Source: Bombella saccharophila
GTDB lineage: Bacteria; Pseudomonadota; Alphaproteobacteria; Acetobacterales; Acetobacteraceae
Length of the DNA: 64,000 bases
Direction of reading: 5' to 3'
Assembly: GCF_026385475.1 (NCBI RefSeq)
Contig: NZ_JANIDW010000001.1
Span: forward strand, 744,001 to 808,000
Position 1 is the stretch's first letter. Every line of letters begins with the position of its first letter. This document shows positions 8,248-18,851 of the stretch, one piece after another. The notes under the pieces are model-generated. The model was not told the origin of the DNA. It did no database searches and saw nothing but the letters and a program-made list of their open reading frames with translations. A program made the translations under genes and the position numbers.

Positions 8248-11200
8248 TACGCTTGTTTTAACTCCTTAATCCCCTCCAACGTCTTCATCTGCTCGGCAAG
8301 ACGTGGGGTAACGCGATAAAAACCGGGCAGCCTAATCTCAATCGCCTGAGTTTCCTCCAGCTCTGGCAGCAAGACAACACGGCCTCGGCCACCCTTTACA
8401 TCCTCTAACATTGTCTGAAGGGGGTCTAGAGCGATGGCGCGGTTAATCCATATCCGCAATTCCCCTTGCTCCTCAGCAGCAGCAGCCTCTAAATCCTGCA
8501 CATGCTGGGCCGTAATACGCAGCGCATCACCATCTAGCTTCAACTCCGCCTGCACCAACACAGCCTGCCCTGCAACCAGCAAGTCCCGACAGGCTTGCAA
8601 TGTCTCAGAAAAGAGCGTGACCTCGCAACTCCCGCTCGCATCGGTCAACGTCACCCACGCCATTTTCTTTCCTGTTTTGGTGGGGCGTTCCTTCTTCTCC
8701 ACCACACAACCGGCAATAGCAACACGCATCTGCCCTTGATGCGCCTTTGGCTCTAGCTGCACCGCAGGGGTCACAGCCAGCCGCCGCAACACATGCTTAT
8801 ACGCATCTAAAGGATGTGCGCTCATATGGAAGCCAATCACGCTAGCCTCATGCGATAACCGCTCGAAATCCGGCCAAGGGCGTACCTTCTTCAGCCGCAA
8901 GACTTCGCGCAGGCTACTATCCACGCCGCCGCCAAAAAGCCCCGCTTGCCCGACCTCTTTCTCCTGCGCGCGCGATTGGGCACGGCGTAACACAATCTCC
9001 GCACTGGCAAAGACTGTGTGCCGGTCAGGCTCTAAATTATCAAACGCTCCAGCCTTGGCTAAACTCTCCATCTGAAGCTTATTGATATGACGGGAATCAC
9101 AACGCTCGGCAAAATCTGTCATATCGCAAAAAGGCTGTGTGCCACGGTCTTTTACCAGGCCTTCCATCGCCACAAACCCAACACGCTTTACAGCAGCCAA
9201 AGCGTAACGAATCCCCAATTGCCCATCCTCTAACCGCTCGATAGAGAAATCAGCTTGGGATTTATTAATATCCACGGGCAAGACGGGAATCCCCATCCGT
9301 TTAGCCTCTTGGCACAAGGCGGCTAGCTTCTCCGTCTTTTCCCGTGCGAGGGACATACAGCCCGCAAGGAAAGGCACCGGGTGGTTCGCCTTCATCCATG
9401 CGGTTTGATAAGAAACTAACGCATAAGCCGCCGCATGGGATTTGTTAAAGCCGTAATTGGCAAATTTCGCCATGAGGTCGAACACTTCCTCGGCTTTCTC
9501 TGCCGTAATGCCCCGCTTTGTTGCGCCCTCACAGAAGATAGCCCGTTGTTTTTCCATCTCTGAGGCAATTTTCTTCCCCATCGCCCGGCGTAATAAATCC
9601 GCCCCACCAAGACTATAACCCGCCATCTTCTGAGCAATTTGCATCACCTGCTCTTGATAGACCATAATCCCGTAGGTCTCCTCAAGGATGGGACGAATCT
9701 CCTCATGGGGTGGCTCCCACGGGGCGCCATGTTTCCGGCGGCAATATTCGGGAATATTCTCCATCGGGCCGGGGCGGTAAAGCGACACCCCAGCAATGAG
9801 ATCCTCCAACCGGCTGGCTGCCATCTGCTTGAGCATGTCGCGCATACCCGCGCCTTCAAACTGAAAGACGCCCGCCGTATCCCCCCGCGCCATCATATCG
9901 AAGGTTTTTTTATCATCGAGTGGAATATGGGAGAGGTCCACCTCCTCCCCTAAATCACGCAGAAAATCGACCCCGCGCTTGAGGATGGTCAATGTCGTCA
10001 AACCGAGGAAGTCGAACTTCACCAGCCCGGCTTGCTCAACAAACTTCATATTATATTGCGTAACGAGCATCTCACTACGCGGGTCTCGATAGAGGGGGAC
10101 AAGCTCTACAAGGTCACGGTCCCCAATCACCACACCGGCTGCATGGGTGGAGGCATGGCGAAATAACCCCTCCAACTGCAAGGCAATCTCCAAGAGGCGG
10201 CGAATCATCTCATCATTATCGCGCATCTCCTGCAAGCGTGGCTCTTCCTCAATCGCTTGCGCTAAAGGCGTTGGCTTAGCCGGATTATTCGGGATAAGCT
10301 CTGCCACACGATTGACCATACCATAAGGCAAGCCCAACACACGCCCTACATCGCGCACTGCCGCCTTGGCTTGTAATTTCCCAAAGGTGATGATTTGCGC
10401 CACACGCTCATGGCCATATTCATCACGCACATAGCGGATGACCTCATCGCGCCGGTCCTGACAGAAATCGATATCAAAGTCCGGCATGGAGACACGTTCA
10501 GGGTTGAGGAAACGCTCAAATAACAGACCAAAGGGGATGGGGTCGATGTCGGTAATCGTCAAAGCATAAGCCACTAATGACCCTGCACCAGAACCACGCC
10601 CCGGCCCTACAGGAATATCATGCGCCTTCGCCCATTGGATGAAGTCCGCCACGATGAGGAAGTAACCAGGGAACCCCATGCGGGCGATGATGCCGAGTTC
10701 CGTCTCCAATCGTTCTTCATACTCAGCGCGGCGGGCCTCGCCATCCTTCATAACCGCAAGGCGTTTTACCAGCCCTTCTTGGGCCATAGCACGCAAGGTT
10801 TCCTCCTCCGTGCTGCCTTCGCGCACTTTAGGGCAAACAGGTAAAAGCGGCTTGCGTGTATTCACCGCCGCGGCACAATGCTGCGCGATAATCAACGTAT
10901 TATCACATGCCTCTGGCAGGTCATGGAATAAAGCGCGCATCTCCTCCGGTGTTTTAAACCACGCTTGTGGGGAGACACGCCAGCGGTCCTCCTCCGCCAT
11001 TGTCCGGCCTTGAGCAATACAGAGCAAAGCATCATGCGCTTCATGCAAATCCGGCGTAGGGAAGAAACATTCATTGGTGGCTACTAAAGGGAGGTCAAGC
11101 TCATCAGCTAAAGCGATGAGCTGAGGCTCTGTAACATCCTCACCCGCTTCATCCAGCCGGTTAATCTCCACCGCCACATAGCCATGAAACGCTTCTTTAA

Positions 11201-11684
11201 AGCGTTGGAGCATCTGTTTTGCTGCGTCTCTTTGCTCACCTAGCAATAATTTATTGATAGGCCCGCGATTACCGCCTGTAAGCAGAAATAACCCTTTAGC
11301 CCGGCTGCATAAAACATCCAGCGGCATAGAAGGATCCGCCGAATCCCCGTTCAAAAAACCTTGGGTGGAGAGATATTGAAGATTCTCCAAGCCTTCTTCC
11401 GTGCGCGCCAACACAACCAACGGTTCTGCTGGAATACCGGGCCGAGCAGAGGGAGATGGTAAAGCTAATTGGCACCCAATAATCGGCTGAATCCCCGCCT
11501 TACGACATTGTTGGGAAAACTCCAGCCCGCCAAACATATTGCCGCTATCAGTCAATGCGACAGCTGGCATGGCGTTTCCTTCTGCCAACTTCACAAGGTC
11601 AGGCACACGGATAGCACCCTGACTAAGAGAATAGGCTGAATGATTACGGAGATGGACAAAATGAGCGTAAGACATGCCCTCCAT
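8247..11684 (-). CDS. dnaE: DNA polymerase III alpha subunit
   Basis: Replicative polymerase catalytic subunit, 1145 aa (E. coli 1160). The PHP domain opens the protein (about residues 5-75). The palm carries PDFDIDF near residue 400 with two catalytic aspartates. The helix-hairpin-helix and OB-fold nucleic-acid domains fill the C-terminal third (OB region about 985-1060). The ATG at 11684 has GAGGG 8 nt upstream; the ATG at 11675 is nearly on top of GGAGGG, so the longer form is favoured. It is the last gene of the birA-to-dnaE cluster, 39 nt after lolD. Confidence 0.97.
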   Translation of the reverse strand: MEGMSYAHFVHLRNHSAYSLSQGAIRVPDLVKLAEGNAMPAVALTDSGNMFGGLEFSQQCRKAGIQPIIGCQLALPSPSARPGIPAEPLVVLARTEEGLENLQYLSTQGFLNGDSADPSMPLDVLCSRAKGLFLLTGGNRGPINKLLLGEQRDAAKQMLQRFKEAFHGYVAVEINRLDEAGEDVTEPQLIALADELDLPLVATNECFFPTPDLHEAHDALLCIAQGRTMAEEDRWRVSPQAWFKTPEEMRALFHDLPEACDNTLIIAQHCAAAVNTRKPLLPVCPKVREGSTEEETLRAMAQEGLVKRLAVMKDGEARRAEYEERLETELGIIARMGFPGYFLIVADFIQWAKAHDIPVGPGRGSGAGSLVAYALTITDIDPIPFGLLFERFLNPERVSMPDFDIDFCQDRRDEVIRYVRDEYGHERVAQIITFGKLQAKAAVRDVGRVLGLPYGMVNRVAELIPNNPAKPTPLAQAIEEEPRLQEMRDNDEMIRRLLEIALQLEGLFRHASTHAAGVVIGDRDLVELVPLYRDPRSEMLVTQYNMKFVEQAGLVKFDFLGLTTLTILKRGVDFLRDLGEEVDLSHIPLDDKKTFDMMARGDTAGVFQFEGAGMRDMLKQMAASRLEDLIAGVSLYRPGPMENIPEYCRRKHGAPWEPPHEEIRPILEETYGIMVYQEQVMQIAQKMAGYSLGGADLLRRAMGKKIASEMEKQRAIFCEGATKRGITAEKAEEVFDLMAKFANYGFNKSHAAAYALVSYQTAWMKANHPVPFLAGCMSLAREKTEKLAALCQEAKRMGIPVLPVDINKSQADFSIERLEDGQLGIRYALAAVKRVGFVAMEGLVKDRGTQPFCDMTDFAERCDSRHINKLQMESLAKAGAFDNLEPDRHTVFASAEIVLRRAQSRAQEKEVGQAGLFGGGVDSSLREVLRLKKVRPWPDFERLSHEASVIGFHMSAHPLDAYKHVLRRLAVTPAVQLEPKAHQGQMRVAIAGCVVEKKERPTKTGKKMAWVTLTDASGSCEVTLFSETLQACRDLLVAGQAVLVQAELKLDGDALRITAQHVQDLEAAAAEEQGELRIWINRAIALDPLQTMLEDVKGGRGRVVLLPELEETQAIEIRLPGFYRVTPRLAEQMKTLEGIKELKQA

Positions 11685-11723
11685 TTACCACGCCCTCATC
11701 CCCGCATGGAACAGAAAACAGAT

Positions 11724-12422
11724 TTACGCGCGGAATGGGACGATGTGCCCTTCCGCCAATGTCACGGTGCGGTCCATCGCAGCAGCCAGTGCCTCATTAT
11801 GAGTAGCAATAAGCGCGGCTACGCCTTCTTCTCGCACGATGCGCGTTAATTCCGCAAAAACAAGCTCCGCTGTTTTTGTATCAAGATTACCCGTTGGCTC
11901 ATCAGCCAAGAGTAAACTAGGACGATTCGCTAGAGCGCGAGCAATGGCTGTGCGTTGCTGCTCCCCACCGGACATCCGCCCCGGCAAAGATTCTAACCGA
12001 TGAGACAGGCCAAAGCGTGTTAATAAATCAACCGCTCGCAAACGTGCCTCGACACGGCTTACCCCCGCCGCTAATTGAGGCAGCATGACATTCTCACAGG
12101 CCGAAAACTCACCCAGAAGATGATGGAATTGATACACAAAGCCAATCTCATCACGCCGCAATGCTGTCCGCCCGCTCTCGCTCATTTTGCGCGTGCTACG
12201 CCCTTGAATCAGCACATCCCCAGCATCAGGACGCTCTAGCAAACCTGCCAGATGCAGTAAGGTCGATTTCCCCGTCCCACTGGGGGCGACCAAGGCCACC
12301 AGCTCCCCGCTTTGTAGGGTGAAATCCGCCTCTTTTAGGATATGCAGCTCCTCATCACCGGAGCGGAAAGACCGGCTTAATCCCTCAAGGGATAAGACGT
12401 AAGCCTCTGAATCCTTACTCAT
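11724..12422 (-). CDS. lolD: Lipoprotein-releasing ABC transporter ATP-binding protein
   Basis: ATPase of the Lol complex that extracts outer-membrane lipoproteins from the inner membrane. Walker [10 protein letters not shown], signature MSGGEQQR and Walker [10 protein letters not shown] are all present, plus the LolD-type [18 protein letters not shown]. The ATG at 12422 starts at MSKDSEAYV and overlaps the permease stop by 8 nt. A longer reading frame from 12458 would lie inside the permease gene and has no family support. It pairs with the permease immediately upstream. Confidence 0.94.
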   Translation of the reverse strand: MSKDSEAYVLSLEGLSRSFRSGDEELHILKEADFTLQSGELVALVAPSGTGKSTLLHLAGLLERPDAGDVLIQGRSTRKMSESGRTALRRDEIGFVYQFHHLLGEFSACENVMLPQLAAGVSRVEARLRAVDLLTRFGLSHRLESLPGRMSGGEQQRTAIARALANRPSLLLADEPTGNLDTKTAELVFAELTRIVREEGVAALIATHNEALAAAMDRTVTLAEGHIVPFRA

Positions 12423-13662
12423 GACGCAGAGCCTCCACCGGGTCCGTCTTTGCCGCACGCCATGAGGGATAAAGCGTAGCTAAGAGCGATAAAACCAACG
12501 AGAGCACCGCTACCTCTACCACTTGCGACCACACTAACCGCGCTGGGAGACGCGCTAGGAAATAGACTTCCGGGTTAAATAAGTTCGTCCCTGTTAGGGA
12601 TTCCAAAAGATGGCGAATATGCTCGATATTGAGGGCAAAGCAAATGCCTAACCCCGTCCCTACCAGAGTGCCCACCACACCAACAGAGGCTCCGCACATC
12701 AAGAAGATACGCATCACGCTCCCACGGCTCGCCCCAAAGGTGCGCAGAATGGCAATATCGCGCGTTTTATCCTTCACCATCATAATGAGGGAGGAAATCA
12801 CATTAAACGCCGCCACAAGGATAATGAGCGTGAGGATAAGGAACATTACATTCTGCTCCACCGTCACGGCATCCAAAAAGCCATTGGCACTATCTGTCCA
12901 ATCCAGCACTTGCAGGCGCGGATCATTCAACGCATCCTCAATCTGGCGGCTAAGAGGCTGAATATTGAGCGGGTCATGCGTACTCACTTGTATAAGCGAG
13001 ACACTATCGCCCATCATCAAAAAAGCCTGAGAGGCCGCCAAAGGCATGAGGATGACATTGCTGTTATAGTCGTTCCAATTCGCATCAAAAATGAGCGCGA
13101 CATGCACCTTCCGCACCCGTGGCATCGTGCCAAACGGCGTTGCTTGGCCATTGGGGGACAGGATGGTCAAGCTTGAGCCAACATGCAGCCCTGCACGCTC
13201 GGCCAAGGTCACGCCAATGGCCACCGCATCATTTCCGCGGAAATCCTCTAACCGCCCATCCATCACCCCTTGGGTGAGGGCTTTCCACCCCTGTAAATCC
13301 TCTGGGCTTAGCCCCTCCAACAATGCCCCGGTGGAGTAACGCCCCGCCTCTGCCAAAACAGTGCCTTGCGTCATGGGCAGAACCTGCGTCACACCGGGCA
13401 CCTTACGGATGATAAACGCATCATCACGATAATTGCGAATTGGCTGCCCATAAGCATAGACGTTCAAATCCCCATGCAGGCCGAGAATCCGGCCCATGAG
13501 GTCTGCTTTAAAGCCATTCATCACGGCCATGACGATGATGAGCGTTGCCACCCCTAAAGCGATGCCAACAAGGGAGAAAAGCGCAATGACAGAGGCAAAA
13601 CGCTCCCCCTTGCGGGCCCGCAAATAACGCAGGGCGATTGTTCGCTCAAACCGTCCGAACAT
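12415..13662 (-). CDS. Lipoprotein-releasing system permease, LolC/LolE family
   Basis: Inner-membrane permease of the Lol ABC transporter, 415 aa. One N-terminal membrane helix (about residues 25-47) follows the basic segment [19 protein letters not shown], then a periplasmic domain (about 50-265), then three C-terminal helices (about 270-395). Only one permease gene is present, so the complex is probably a homodimer of the LolF/LolC-E hybrid type common in alphaproteobacteria (inference). It starts one nt after the proS stop and overlaps lolD. Confidence 0.92.
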   Translation of the reverse strand: MFGRFERTIALRYLRARKGERFASVIALFSLVGIALGVATLIIVMAVMNGFKADLMGRILGLHGDLNVYAYGQPIRNYRDDAFIIRKVPGVTQVLPMTQGTVLAEAGRYSTGALLEGLSPEDLQGWKALTQGVMDGRLEDFRGNDAVAIGVTLAERAGLHVGSSLTILSPNGQATPFGTMPRVRKVHVALIFDANWNDYNSNVILMPLAASQAFLMMGDSVSLIQVSTHDPLNIQPLSRQIEDALNDPRLQVLDWTDSANGFLDAVTVEQNVMFLILTLIILVAAFNVISSLIMMVKDKTRDIAILRTFGASRGSVMRIFLMCGASVGVVGTLVGTGLGICFALNIEHIRHLLESLTGTNLFNPEVYFLARLPARLVWSQVVEVAVLSLVLSLLATLYPSWRAAKTDPVEALRHE

Positions 13663-13663
13663 G

Positions 13664-14980
13664 TTAGCCCAGCCCTAGCTTAGCCAAAGCCTCATCAAGC
13701 GGCAATTCACTCCGCTCGCCAGTAGCACGGTGTTTTAGCTCCACCATCCCGGCTTTAGCCCCACGCGGGCCGACAATAATTTGCCAAGGATAGCCCATCA
13801 GGTCAGCATCATTAAACTTCACACCAGCACGATCGGCGCGGTCATCATAAAGCAACCCTTCTGGGTCACGGCTATAAATGCTCTCACAAAGCTTATCACA
13901 AAGCTCATCACCAGGGCGGAGATTGAGCAAAGCTGCCCGGTAAGGAGCCACTTCCTCCGGCCAAATAATACCGGCTTCATCATGAGAGGCTTCAATAATC
14001 GCCCCGACCAGACGGGAGACGCCAATCCCATAGGACCCCATATGCGGGTGCAACGGTGCCCCATCAGCCCCATTAACCTCAACGCCCATAGCCTCGGTAT
14101 ATTTCGTCCCGAAATAGAAGATATGCCCGACCTCAATGCCACGGCCACCACGCCGGCGCGACTCTGGCACGCTCTCCCAAGCTGAGAGGTCATGCTTTTC
14201 ATCCGTAGCGGAATAGGTTGTCTTCACAATCTCGCGCAGTTTTTGGAGGTCATCCTCCTTCTGCGGGTCAAGACCGATGCTATCCCAGTCGATCTCATCC
14301 CACCCGGCATCATAAAAGACTTCACTCTCCCCCGTTGGGGCAAGGACGAGGAACTCATGGCTCAATTCCCCACCGATAGGCCCCGTATCAGCAGCCATAG
14401 GCACGGCTTGCACACCCAACCGGCGGAAAATCTTCAAATAAGACAACATGATACGATAATAGCTGCTTACGGCATCCTCATAAGAGAGGTCGAAGCTATA
14501 ACCGTCCTTCATGTAGAACTCACGACCACGCATCACACCAAAGCGCGGGCGGATCTCATCCCGGAACTTCCATTGGATATGATACAGCATCTTCGGTAGT
14601 TCACGGTAGGATTTCACCGTGCTGCCAAAGAGGTCCGTCACCATTTCCTCATTGGTTGGGCCATAGAGCATCTCGCGCCCTTGCCGGTCCTCAATGCGCA
14701 GCATCTCAGGCCCGTACGCATCATACCGACCAGACCGCCGCCATAGCTCGGCAGATTGAACAGTCGGCATCAGGATTTCCTGACCACCAATTTTATCCTG
14801 CTCTTGCCGCACAATAGTAGCAATGTTGCGCAGGACACGCAGCCCTGCTGGCAGCCATGTATAAATGCCAGATGACGTCTGCCGCACAAGCCCCGCCCGC
14901 AGCATCAAGCGATGAGAGGCGATTTGTGCCTCGGCGGGGACTTCCTTCAAAGTGGGCTGAAAAGCCTGACTTAGACGCAT
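13664..14980 (-). CDS. proS: Prolyl-tRNA synthetase, short alphaproteobacterial form
   Basis: Class II aminoacyl-tRNA synthetase charging tRNA-Pro. At 438 aa it lacks the ~180-residue insertion that edits Ala-tRNA-Pro in the 570-aa E. coli enzyme. Motif 1 region [18 protein letters not shown] (about 35-52), motif 2 region with [22 protein letters not shown] (about 132) and motif 3 region [13 protein letters not shown] (about 317) are visible. It lies between rnj (12 nt away) and the Lol permease. The substrate tRNA-Pro(GGG) is encoded at 49.7 kb. Confidence 0.96.
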   Translation of the reverse strand: MRLSQAFQPTLKEVPAEAQIASHRLMLRAGLVRQTSSGIYTWLPAGLRVLRNIATIVRQEQDKIGGQEILMPTVQSAELWRRSGRYDAYGPEMLRIEDRQGREMLYGPTNEEMVTDLFGSTVKSYRELPKMLYHIQWKFRDEIRPRFGVMRGREFYMKDGYSFDLSYEDAVSSYYRIMLSYLKIFRRLGVQAVPMAADTGPIGGELSHEFLVLAPTGESEVFYDAGWDEIDWDSIGLDPQKEDDLQKLREIVKTTYSATDEKHDLSAWESVPESRRRGGRGIEVGHIFYFGTKYTEAMGVEVNGADGAPLHPHMGSYGIGVSRLVGAIIEASHDEAGIIWPEEVAPYRAALLNLRPGDELCDKLCESIYSRDPEGLLYDDRADRAGVKFNDADLMGYPWQIIVGPRGAKAGMVELKHRATGERSELPLDEALAKLGLG

Positions 14981-14992
14981 AATATTAAGGCC

Positions 14993-16651
14993 TCAGACGC
15001 GCAGAAGATGGACATCAACCAACGGACGCTTCCGCAATTTCCGCCCCAAAGCGCGGCGCAGAGCCGTGCGTGCTGCATCGCGGAACGCTTGATCATCTTG
15101 GCGGAACTCATCGGGGATTTCATCAATCGCATAAGCGAACTCTTCCCGAATCCGTGCGCTTTCAGGGTCATCCCGCTCCAGCAAGCCTGGTGCGCTAATG
15201 CGTGGCTCGCCGATAACATAGCCCTCATCATCCACAGCAAAGCTTGCCAGAACGATGCCGTTAAAGAGCATCCGCCGCCGCGCCGCTAAGACCCCGCCCG
15301 TCATGGGGAGGAGGCGGTCGCCATCCAGAGCCAACAAACCCGTTGGCGCGGTATCAATCACCTCGACAGGCCCCGGCCCTAAATTGAGGATATCGCCATC
15401 CTCTAACAACACAGCCTCTGCCCCCGCCTCACGCGCTAAAGCCCCATGAGCGGTAAGATGACGCCATTCCCCATGTGTTGGGATGCTATAACGCGGGCGC
15501 ACCAAGCTATAAAGATGCCGAATATCCCCACCTGTTGCATGGCCGGATGTATGGACCATGCCGTCTTTATCCGTCAGCACCGTAACACCACGGCGCGTTA
15601 GGTTATCTTGCACGGTCATCACCGCTTGCTCATTGCCCGGAATCACGCGGGAGCTGTAAATGACCGTATCACCCTCACCAAGTGAAATGGTGGAATGTGT
15701 ATCGCTCGCAATACGCGATAGAGCTGAACGCGCCTCACCTTGGCTGCCTGTGATAATCATCAACAAATTATCATCAAGGACATCCTTAATGTCATATTCC
15801 GTCAAGAAGGGCGGCAAATCAGCAAAATAGCCACATTCCCGCGCTGCTGATTCAAGATTGCGTAAAGAACGCCCTACCACCATGACCTCACGGCCAGAGG
15901 CTAACGCTGCTTTGGCGATGCTCTCCACACGGGCCACGTTACTGGCAAAGCAGGTCACAGCCACGCGCCCTTCTAGCCCAGCAATCATTTCTGTTAAGCC
16001 AACGCGAACATCCGCTTCGGACTGGGACCGCCCCTCCTTCATGACGTTCGTGCTATCACCGACAAGGGCCAACACGCCCTCATCCCCCAAAGCACGGAAG
16101 GTCGCTTCATCCGTCACAGGCCCGACAAGTGGGGTAGGGTCTAACTTCCAATCCCCAGTATGAATAATAATCCCGTGCGGTGTACGAATAGCTACCGATT
16201 GTGCTTCCACAATCGAATGGGTCACCGGGATGAATTGGAGGTCAAACGGGCCAACCTCAAAACGAGAGGATGGCATGATGATATGGATAACAACCTGATT
16301 CTGTAATCCAGCCTCAGTTAATTTACGGCGCAACACCGCAGCAGAAAAAGGCGTGGCATAAACCGGGCACTTTAAATACCGCCATAAATGCGCGACCGCC
16401 CCGATATGATCCTCATGCGCGTGGGTAATCACCAAACCGCGCAAATCCTTCTTACGCTCTGCAATAAAAACAGGGTCTGCAATAAGGACATCAGCCTCCG
16501 GCGTATCATTACCCGAAAACCCAATGCCGCAATCAATCGCCAGCCAATGTTCCTCACCGTTTTCACGCATACGGTAGAGGTTAAAATTCATACCAATTTC
16601 ACCCGTCCCTCCTAAAGGGAGGAAGGCAAAATCACTTACTTGCTCTGTCAT
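14993..16651 (-). CDS. rnj: Ribonuclease J
   Basis: Metallo-beta-lactamase/beta-CASP ribonuclease, 552 aa, with 5'-exonuclease and endonuclease activity in mRNA decay and rRNA maturation. The zinc-binding motif ITHAHEDHIGAV (about residues 74-85) and later beta-CASP motifs, including HTSGHATGGD (about 365), are intact. The N-terminus FAFLPLGGTGEIGMNFNLY is typical. It lies between coaX (18 nt) and proS (12 nt) in one cluster. Confidence 0.95.
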   Translation of the reverse strand: MTEQVSDFAFLPLGGTGEIGMNFNLYRMRENGEEHWLAIDCGIGFSGNDTPEADVLIADPVFIAERKKDLRGLVITHAHEDHIGAVAHLWRYLKCPVYATPFSAAVLRRKLTEAGLQNQVVIHIIMPSSRFEVGPFDLQFIPVTHSIVEAQSVAIRTPHGIIIHTGDWKLDPTPLVGPVTDEATFRALGDEGVLALVGDSTNVMKEGRSQSEADVRVGLTEMIAGLEGRVAVTCFASNVARVESIAKAALASGREVMVVGRSLRNLESAARECGYFADLPPFLTEYDIKDVLDDNLLMIITGSQGEARSALSRIASDTHSTISLGEGDTVIYSSRVIPGNEQAVMTVQDNLTRRGVTVLTDKDGMVHTSGHATGGDIRHLYSLVRPRYSIPTHGEWRHLTAHGALAREAGAEAVLLEDGDILNLGPGPVEVIDTAPTGLLALDGDRLLPMTGGVLAARRRMLFNGIVLASFAVDDEGYVIGEPRISAPGLLERDDPESARIREEFAYAIDEIPDEFRQDDQAFRDAARTALRRALGRKLRKRPLVDVHLLRV

Positions 16652-16669
16652 AAACGCATTTGATCCTCT

Positions 16670-17503
16670 TTAAGCGTTATCATGATGCCCAAGGGCATTA
16701 TGGGCCTGTTGCCCAGAAAAATCGGTGATGAAACGGTCCTCATTCTGCTCCGCGAGAAGCTTTAGCCCCTCCAGCGTGAGGTCTGGTGCCACTTCATCAA
16801 ATAATCTCGTCCCCTCGGAGAAAAGCGGGGCTAAACCGCCTGTCGCCACAATTTTGGGGTTTTCATCCATCTCCCCAGCAATGCGTTGAACAATCCCTTC
16901 AACCAGGCCAACATACCCCCAAAATAAGCCTGACCTCATTGCCACACTCGTATTACGGCCTATGGCCGTCATTGGTCGTCCTACACTCACACGCGGCAAC
17001 CGTGCTGCTGCTTGGTGCAACGCATCCATCGAGAGATTCACCCCCGGTGCAATCGCCCCGCCGCAATAACGGCCCTGCGCATCGACAACATCGAATGTCG
17101 TCGCCGTACCAAAATCCACCACGACCAAGGGACCGCCACCATAAAGATGACGTGCCGCAAGGCCATTTAACAACCGGTCTGCCCCCAATTCTGCCGGGGT
17201 ATCAACCAGCACATCCATTCCCCATTCCAGCTCATGATTCGCCACCAAAGGCTCCACATGCAGCCAGCAACGGCAAAAACGCCGCAGATCATACAACGCA
17301 GCCGGCACCACTGTGCCAATAATCGCCTGCGTTACACAATCCGCACCAATGCCTGCACGCTCCATCAACCCCAAAAGCCACGCGGCATATTCATCCGCTG
17401 TTCTACGGTCATCGGTCGAAATGCGCCACCGCCCAACCCATGATTCTCCGTCATAAATGGCAAAAACCACATTCGTATTGCCTGCATCAATGACGAGCAG
17501 CAC
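16670..17503 (-). CDS. coaX: Type III pantothenate kinase
   Basis: Phosphorylates pantothenate, the first step of CoA synthesis, in an ATP- and monovalent-cation-dependent way. The 277-aa protein has the ASKHA phosphate-1 motif DAGNTN (about residues 6-11), [11 protein letters not shown] (about 107) and [14 protein letters not shown] (about 123-136). The start is GTG (17503), with GGGGGAG 2-3 nt upstream; no ATG fits the conserved N-terminus. It follows birA by 8 nt, so two cofactor genes are co-transcribed. Confidence 0.95.
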   Translation of the reverse strand: MLLVIDAGNTNVVFAIYDGESWVGRWRISTDDRRTADEYAAWLLGLMERAGIGADCVTQAIIGTVVPAALYDLRRFCRCWLHVEPLVANHELEWGMDVLVDTPAELGADRLLNGLAARHLYGGGPLVVVDFGTATTFDVVDAQGRYCGGAIAPGVNLSMDALHQAAARLPRVSVGRPMTAIGRNTSVAMRSGLFWGYVGLVEGIVQRIAGEMDENPKIVATGGLAPLFSEGTRLFDEVAPDLTLEGLKLLAEQNEDRFITDFSGQQAHNALGHHDNA

Positions 17504-17511
17504 GGCTCCCC

Positions 17512-18249
17512 CTACTCACAGATAACATCACCCGTCACAACCGAGGTCACAGTGCCATCATCTTGTGTGAGCAAAAGACGCCCCTGCACATCCAGTCCGG
17601 CAAATCGGCCTGATGTCCTCTTACCATGTCTTTCTAATATCAGTCGAGTACCTAGCGGATGCGCACGTTCGATCCAGCCATCCCATAAGGCAGTGTCACC
17701 GTCCTGCTGCCATTTCTCCCACCATTTATCAAAAGCCCGCAAAATAGACTCGGCGCATAATTGTGGTGCAGGCGGTGGCTTTAACGCAGAGAGGGCCACA
17801 ACCTTACGTTCGGTAAGGGCAGGAGCTTTCTGCAAATTAACCCCTATGCCAATAACAACCCAACAGACCGTTGCAGAGACCACTCCAGTCTCGATGAGGA
17901 TGCCAGCCATTTTATGAGAGTTAAGCAGAAGGTCATTCGGCCATTTTAGGTGAAGCTGCTGACACTCATCAGGGGATAAAGCCGCTGCTTCAACAAGCCC
18001 ATCATAAAGAGCTAACCCGGCCAAATAAGGCAAAACTGAACGAAAAGACGCTGTCTCTGGCGCATGAAATAAAAAAGAGAAAGCGAGGTTACCCTCTCCA
18101 CTCTCCCATGTACGGCCACGGCTACCACGTGCTGCGCTCTGGCGTTGTGCCAACACAGCGAGCCCCGTCTTCTCGCCGGCCTCAGCGCGCTCTCGACAAA
18201 AATCGGAGGTAGATGCCAGCGTTTCATAAATCTCGAAACGCCAGGTCAT
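17512..18249 (-). CDS. birA: Biotin-[acetyl-CoA-carboxylase] ligase (no DNA-binding domain)
   Basis: Attaches biotin to the biotin carboxyl carrier protein of acetyl-CoA carboxylase. At 245 aa it is a class I ligase without the N-terminal helix-turn-helix, so it cannot be the bio repressor. Motifs: [12 protein letters not shown] (about 36-47, biotinyl-AMP loop), [10 protein letters not shown] (about 102) and [10 protein letters not shown] (about 113). Its start is only 22 nt downstream of the tRNA-Val 3' end, where many relatives carry the nuo operon. Confidence 0.94.
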   Translation of the reverse strand: MTWRFEIYETLASTSDFCRERAEAGEKTGLAVLAQRQSAARGSRGRTWESGEGNLAFSFLFHAPETASFRSVLPYLAGLALYDGLVEAAALSPDECQQLHLKWPNDLLLNSHKMAGILIETGVVSATVCWVVIGIGVNLQKAPALTERKVVALSALKPPPAPQLCAESILRAFDKWWEKWQQDGDTALWDGWIERAHPLGTRLILERHGKRTSGRFAGLDVQGRLLLTQDDGTVTSVVTGDVICE

Positions 18250-18271
18250 AACAACAAACTTAACATATGGG

Positions 18272-18346
18272 TGGTGGGCAATGACGGGATCGAACCGCCG
18301 ACCCTCTCGGTGTAAACGAGACGCTCTACCGCTGAGCTAATTGCCC
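18272..18346 (-). tRNA. tRNA-Val (anticodon TAC)
   Basis: Minus-strand acceptor GGGCAAT pairs with ATTGCCC and is followed by A and an encoded CCA. The D-arm contains AGCTCAGCGGTAGAGC. The anticodon stem TCTCG/CGAGA encloses TTTACAC, giving TAC. The T-arm contains GGTTCGATCC. It is 75 nt long including CCA and lies between hupB and birA. Confidence 0.96.
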
Positions 18347-18380
18347 GCCACGGTTTATAGGCAAAAGCCTAATAGAAGGC

Positions 18381-18423
18381 AACGGGGAATCTTCTTTTTT
18401 TTCAAAAAATATGCTTCCCCGTT
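18381..18423 (-). terminator. Long inverted repeat after hupB, possible terminator
   Basis: A perfect 9-bp repeat AACGGGGAA/TTCCCCGTT (18381-18389 with 18415-18423) encloses an A/T-rich loop holding a run of eight T and a run of six A. The form is unusual for an intrinsic terminator because the loop is 25 nt, but it lies directly after the hupB stop. Confidence 0.5.
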
Positions 18424-18437
18424 CTCCTAGTGCAAGA

Positions 18438-18725
18438 TCACTTGCTAACAGCATCCTTCAGCCCTTTACCAGGCTTAAAACGCACAGAGGTGGAAGCTGG
18501 GATATCAATTTCCTCACCTGTACGAGGGTTACGGCCCTTAGCTGCCTTACGCTGTGCTGTAACAAAGCTACCAAACCCAACAAGGCGAACTTCCTGCCCC
18601 TTGGAGAGGGTTTTCTCAATTGTCTGGAACACAGCGTCCACAACATCCCCAGCCTTTGCTTTGGGGAGGTCAGCAGCTTCAGCAACAGCAGCGATAAGTT
18701 CCTGCTTGTTCAATGGTTTCTCCAT
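18438..18725 (-). CDS. hupB: HU-type DNA-binding protein
   Basis: A 95-aa nucleoid protein that bends DNA without strong sequence preference. The beginning NKQELIAAVAEAADLPKAKA and the beta-arm region RKAAKGRNPRTGEEIDIPAS match HU, with Lys/Arg typical of HU rather than IHF. It lies downstream of lon, in the alphaproteobacterial order tig-clpP-clpX-lon-hupB. IhfA and IhfB are separate genes at 50.9 and 60.5 kb. Confidence 0.95.
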   Translation of the reverse strand: MEKPLNKQELIAAVAEAADLPKAKAGDVVDAVFQTIEKTLSKGQEVRLVGFGSFVTAQRKAAKGRNPRTGEEIDIPASTSVRFKPGKGLKDAVSK

Positions 18726-18851
18726 GGTAACCCTTTCTAATTGTTAGGTGAACCAACCCAGGAGGAGTCAGAATCACACGATGCTTTTTCCATCTGCACT
18801 ATGAAGAGGATTTTTCCCGCGTCAACCTTCGGAAGGCAAGAATACCCCCAC

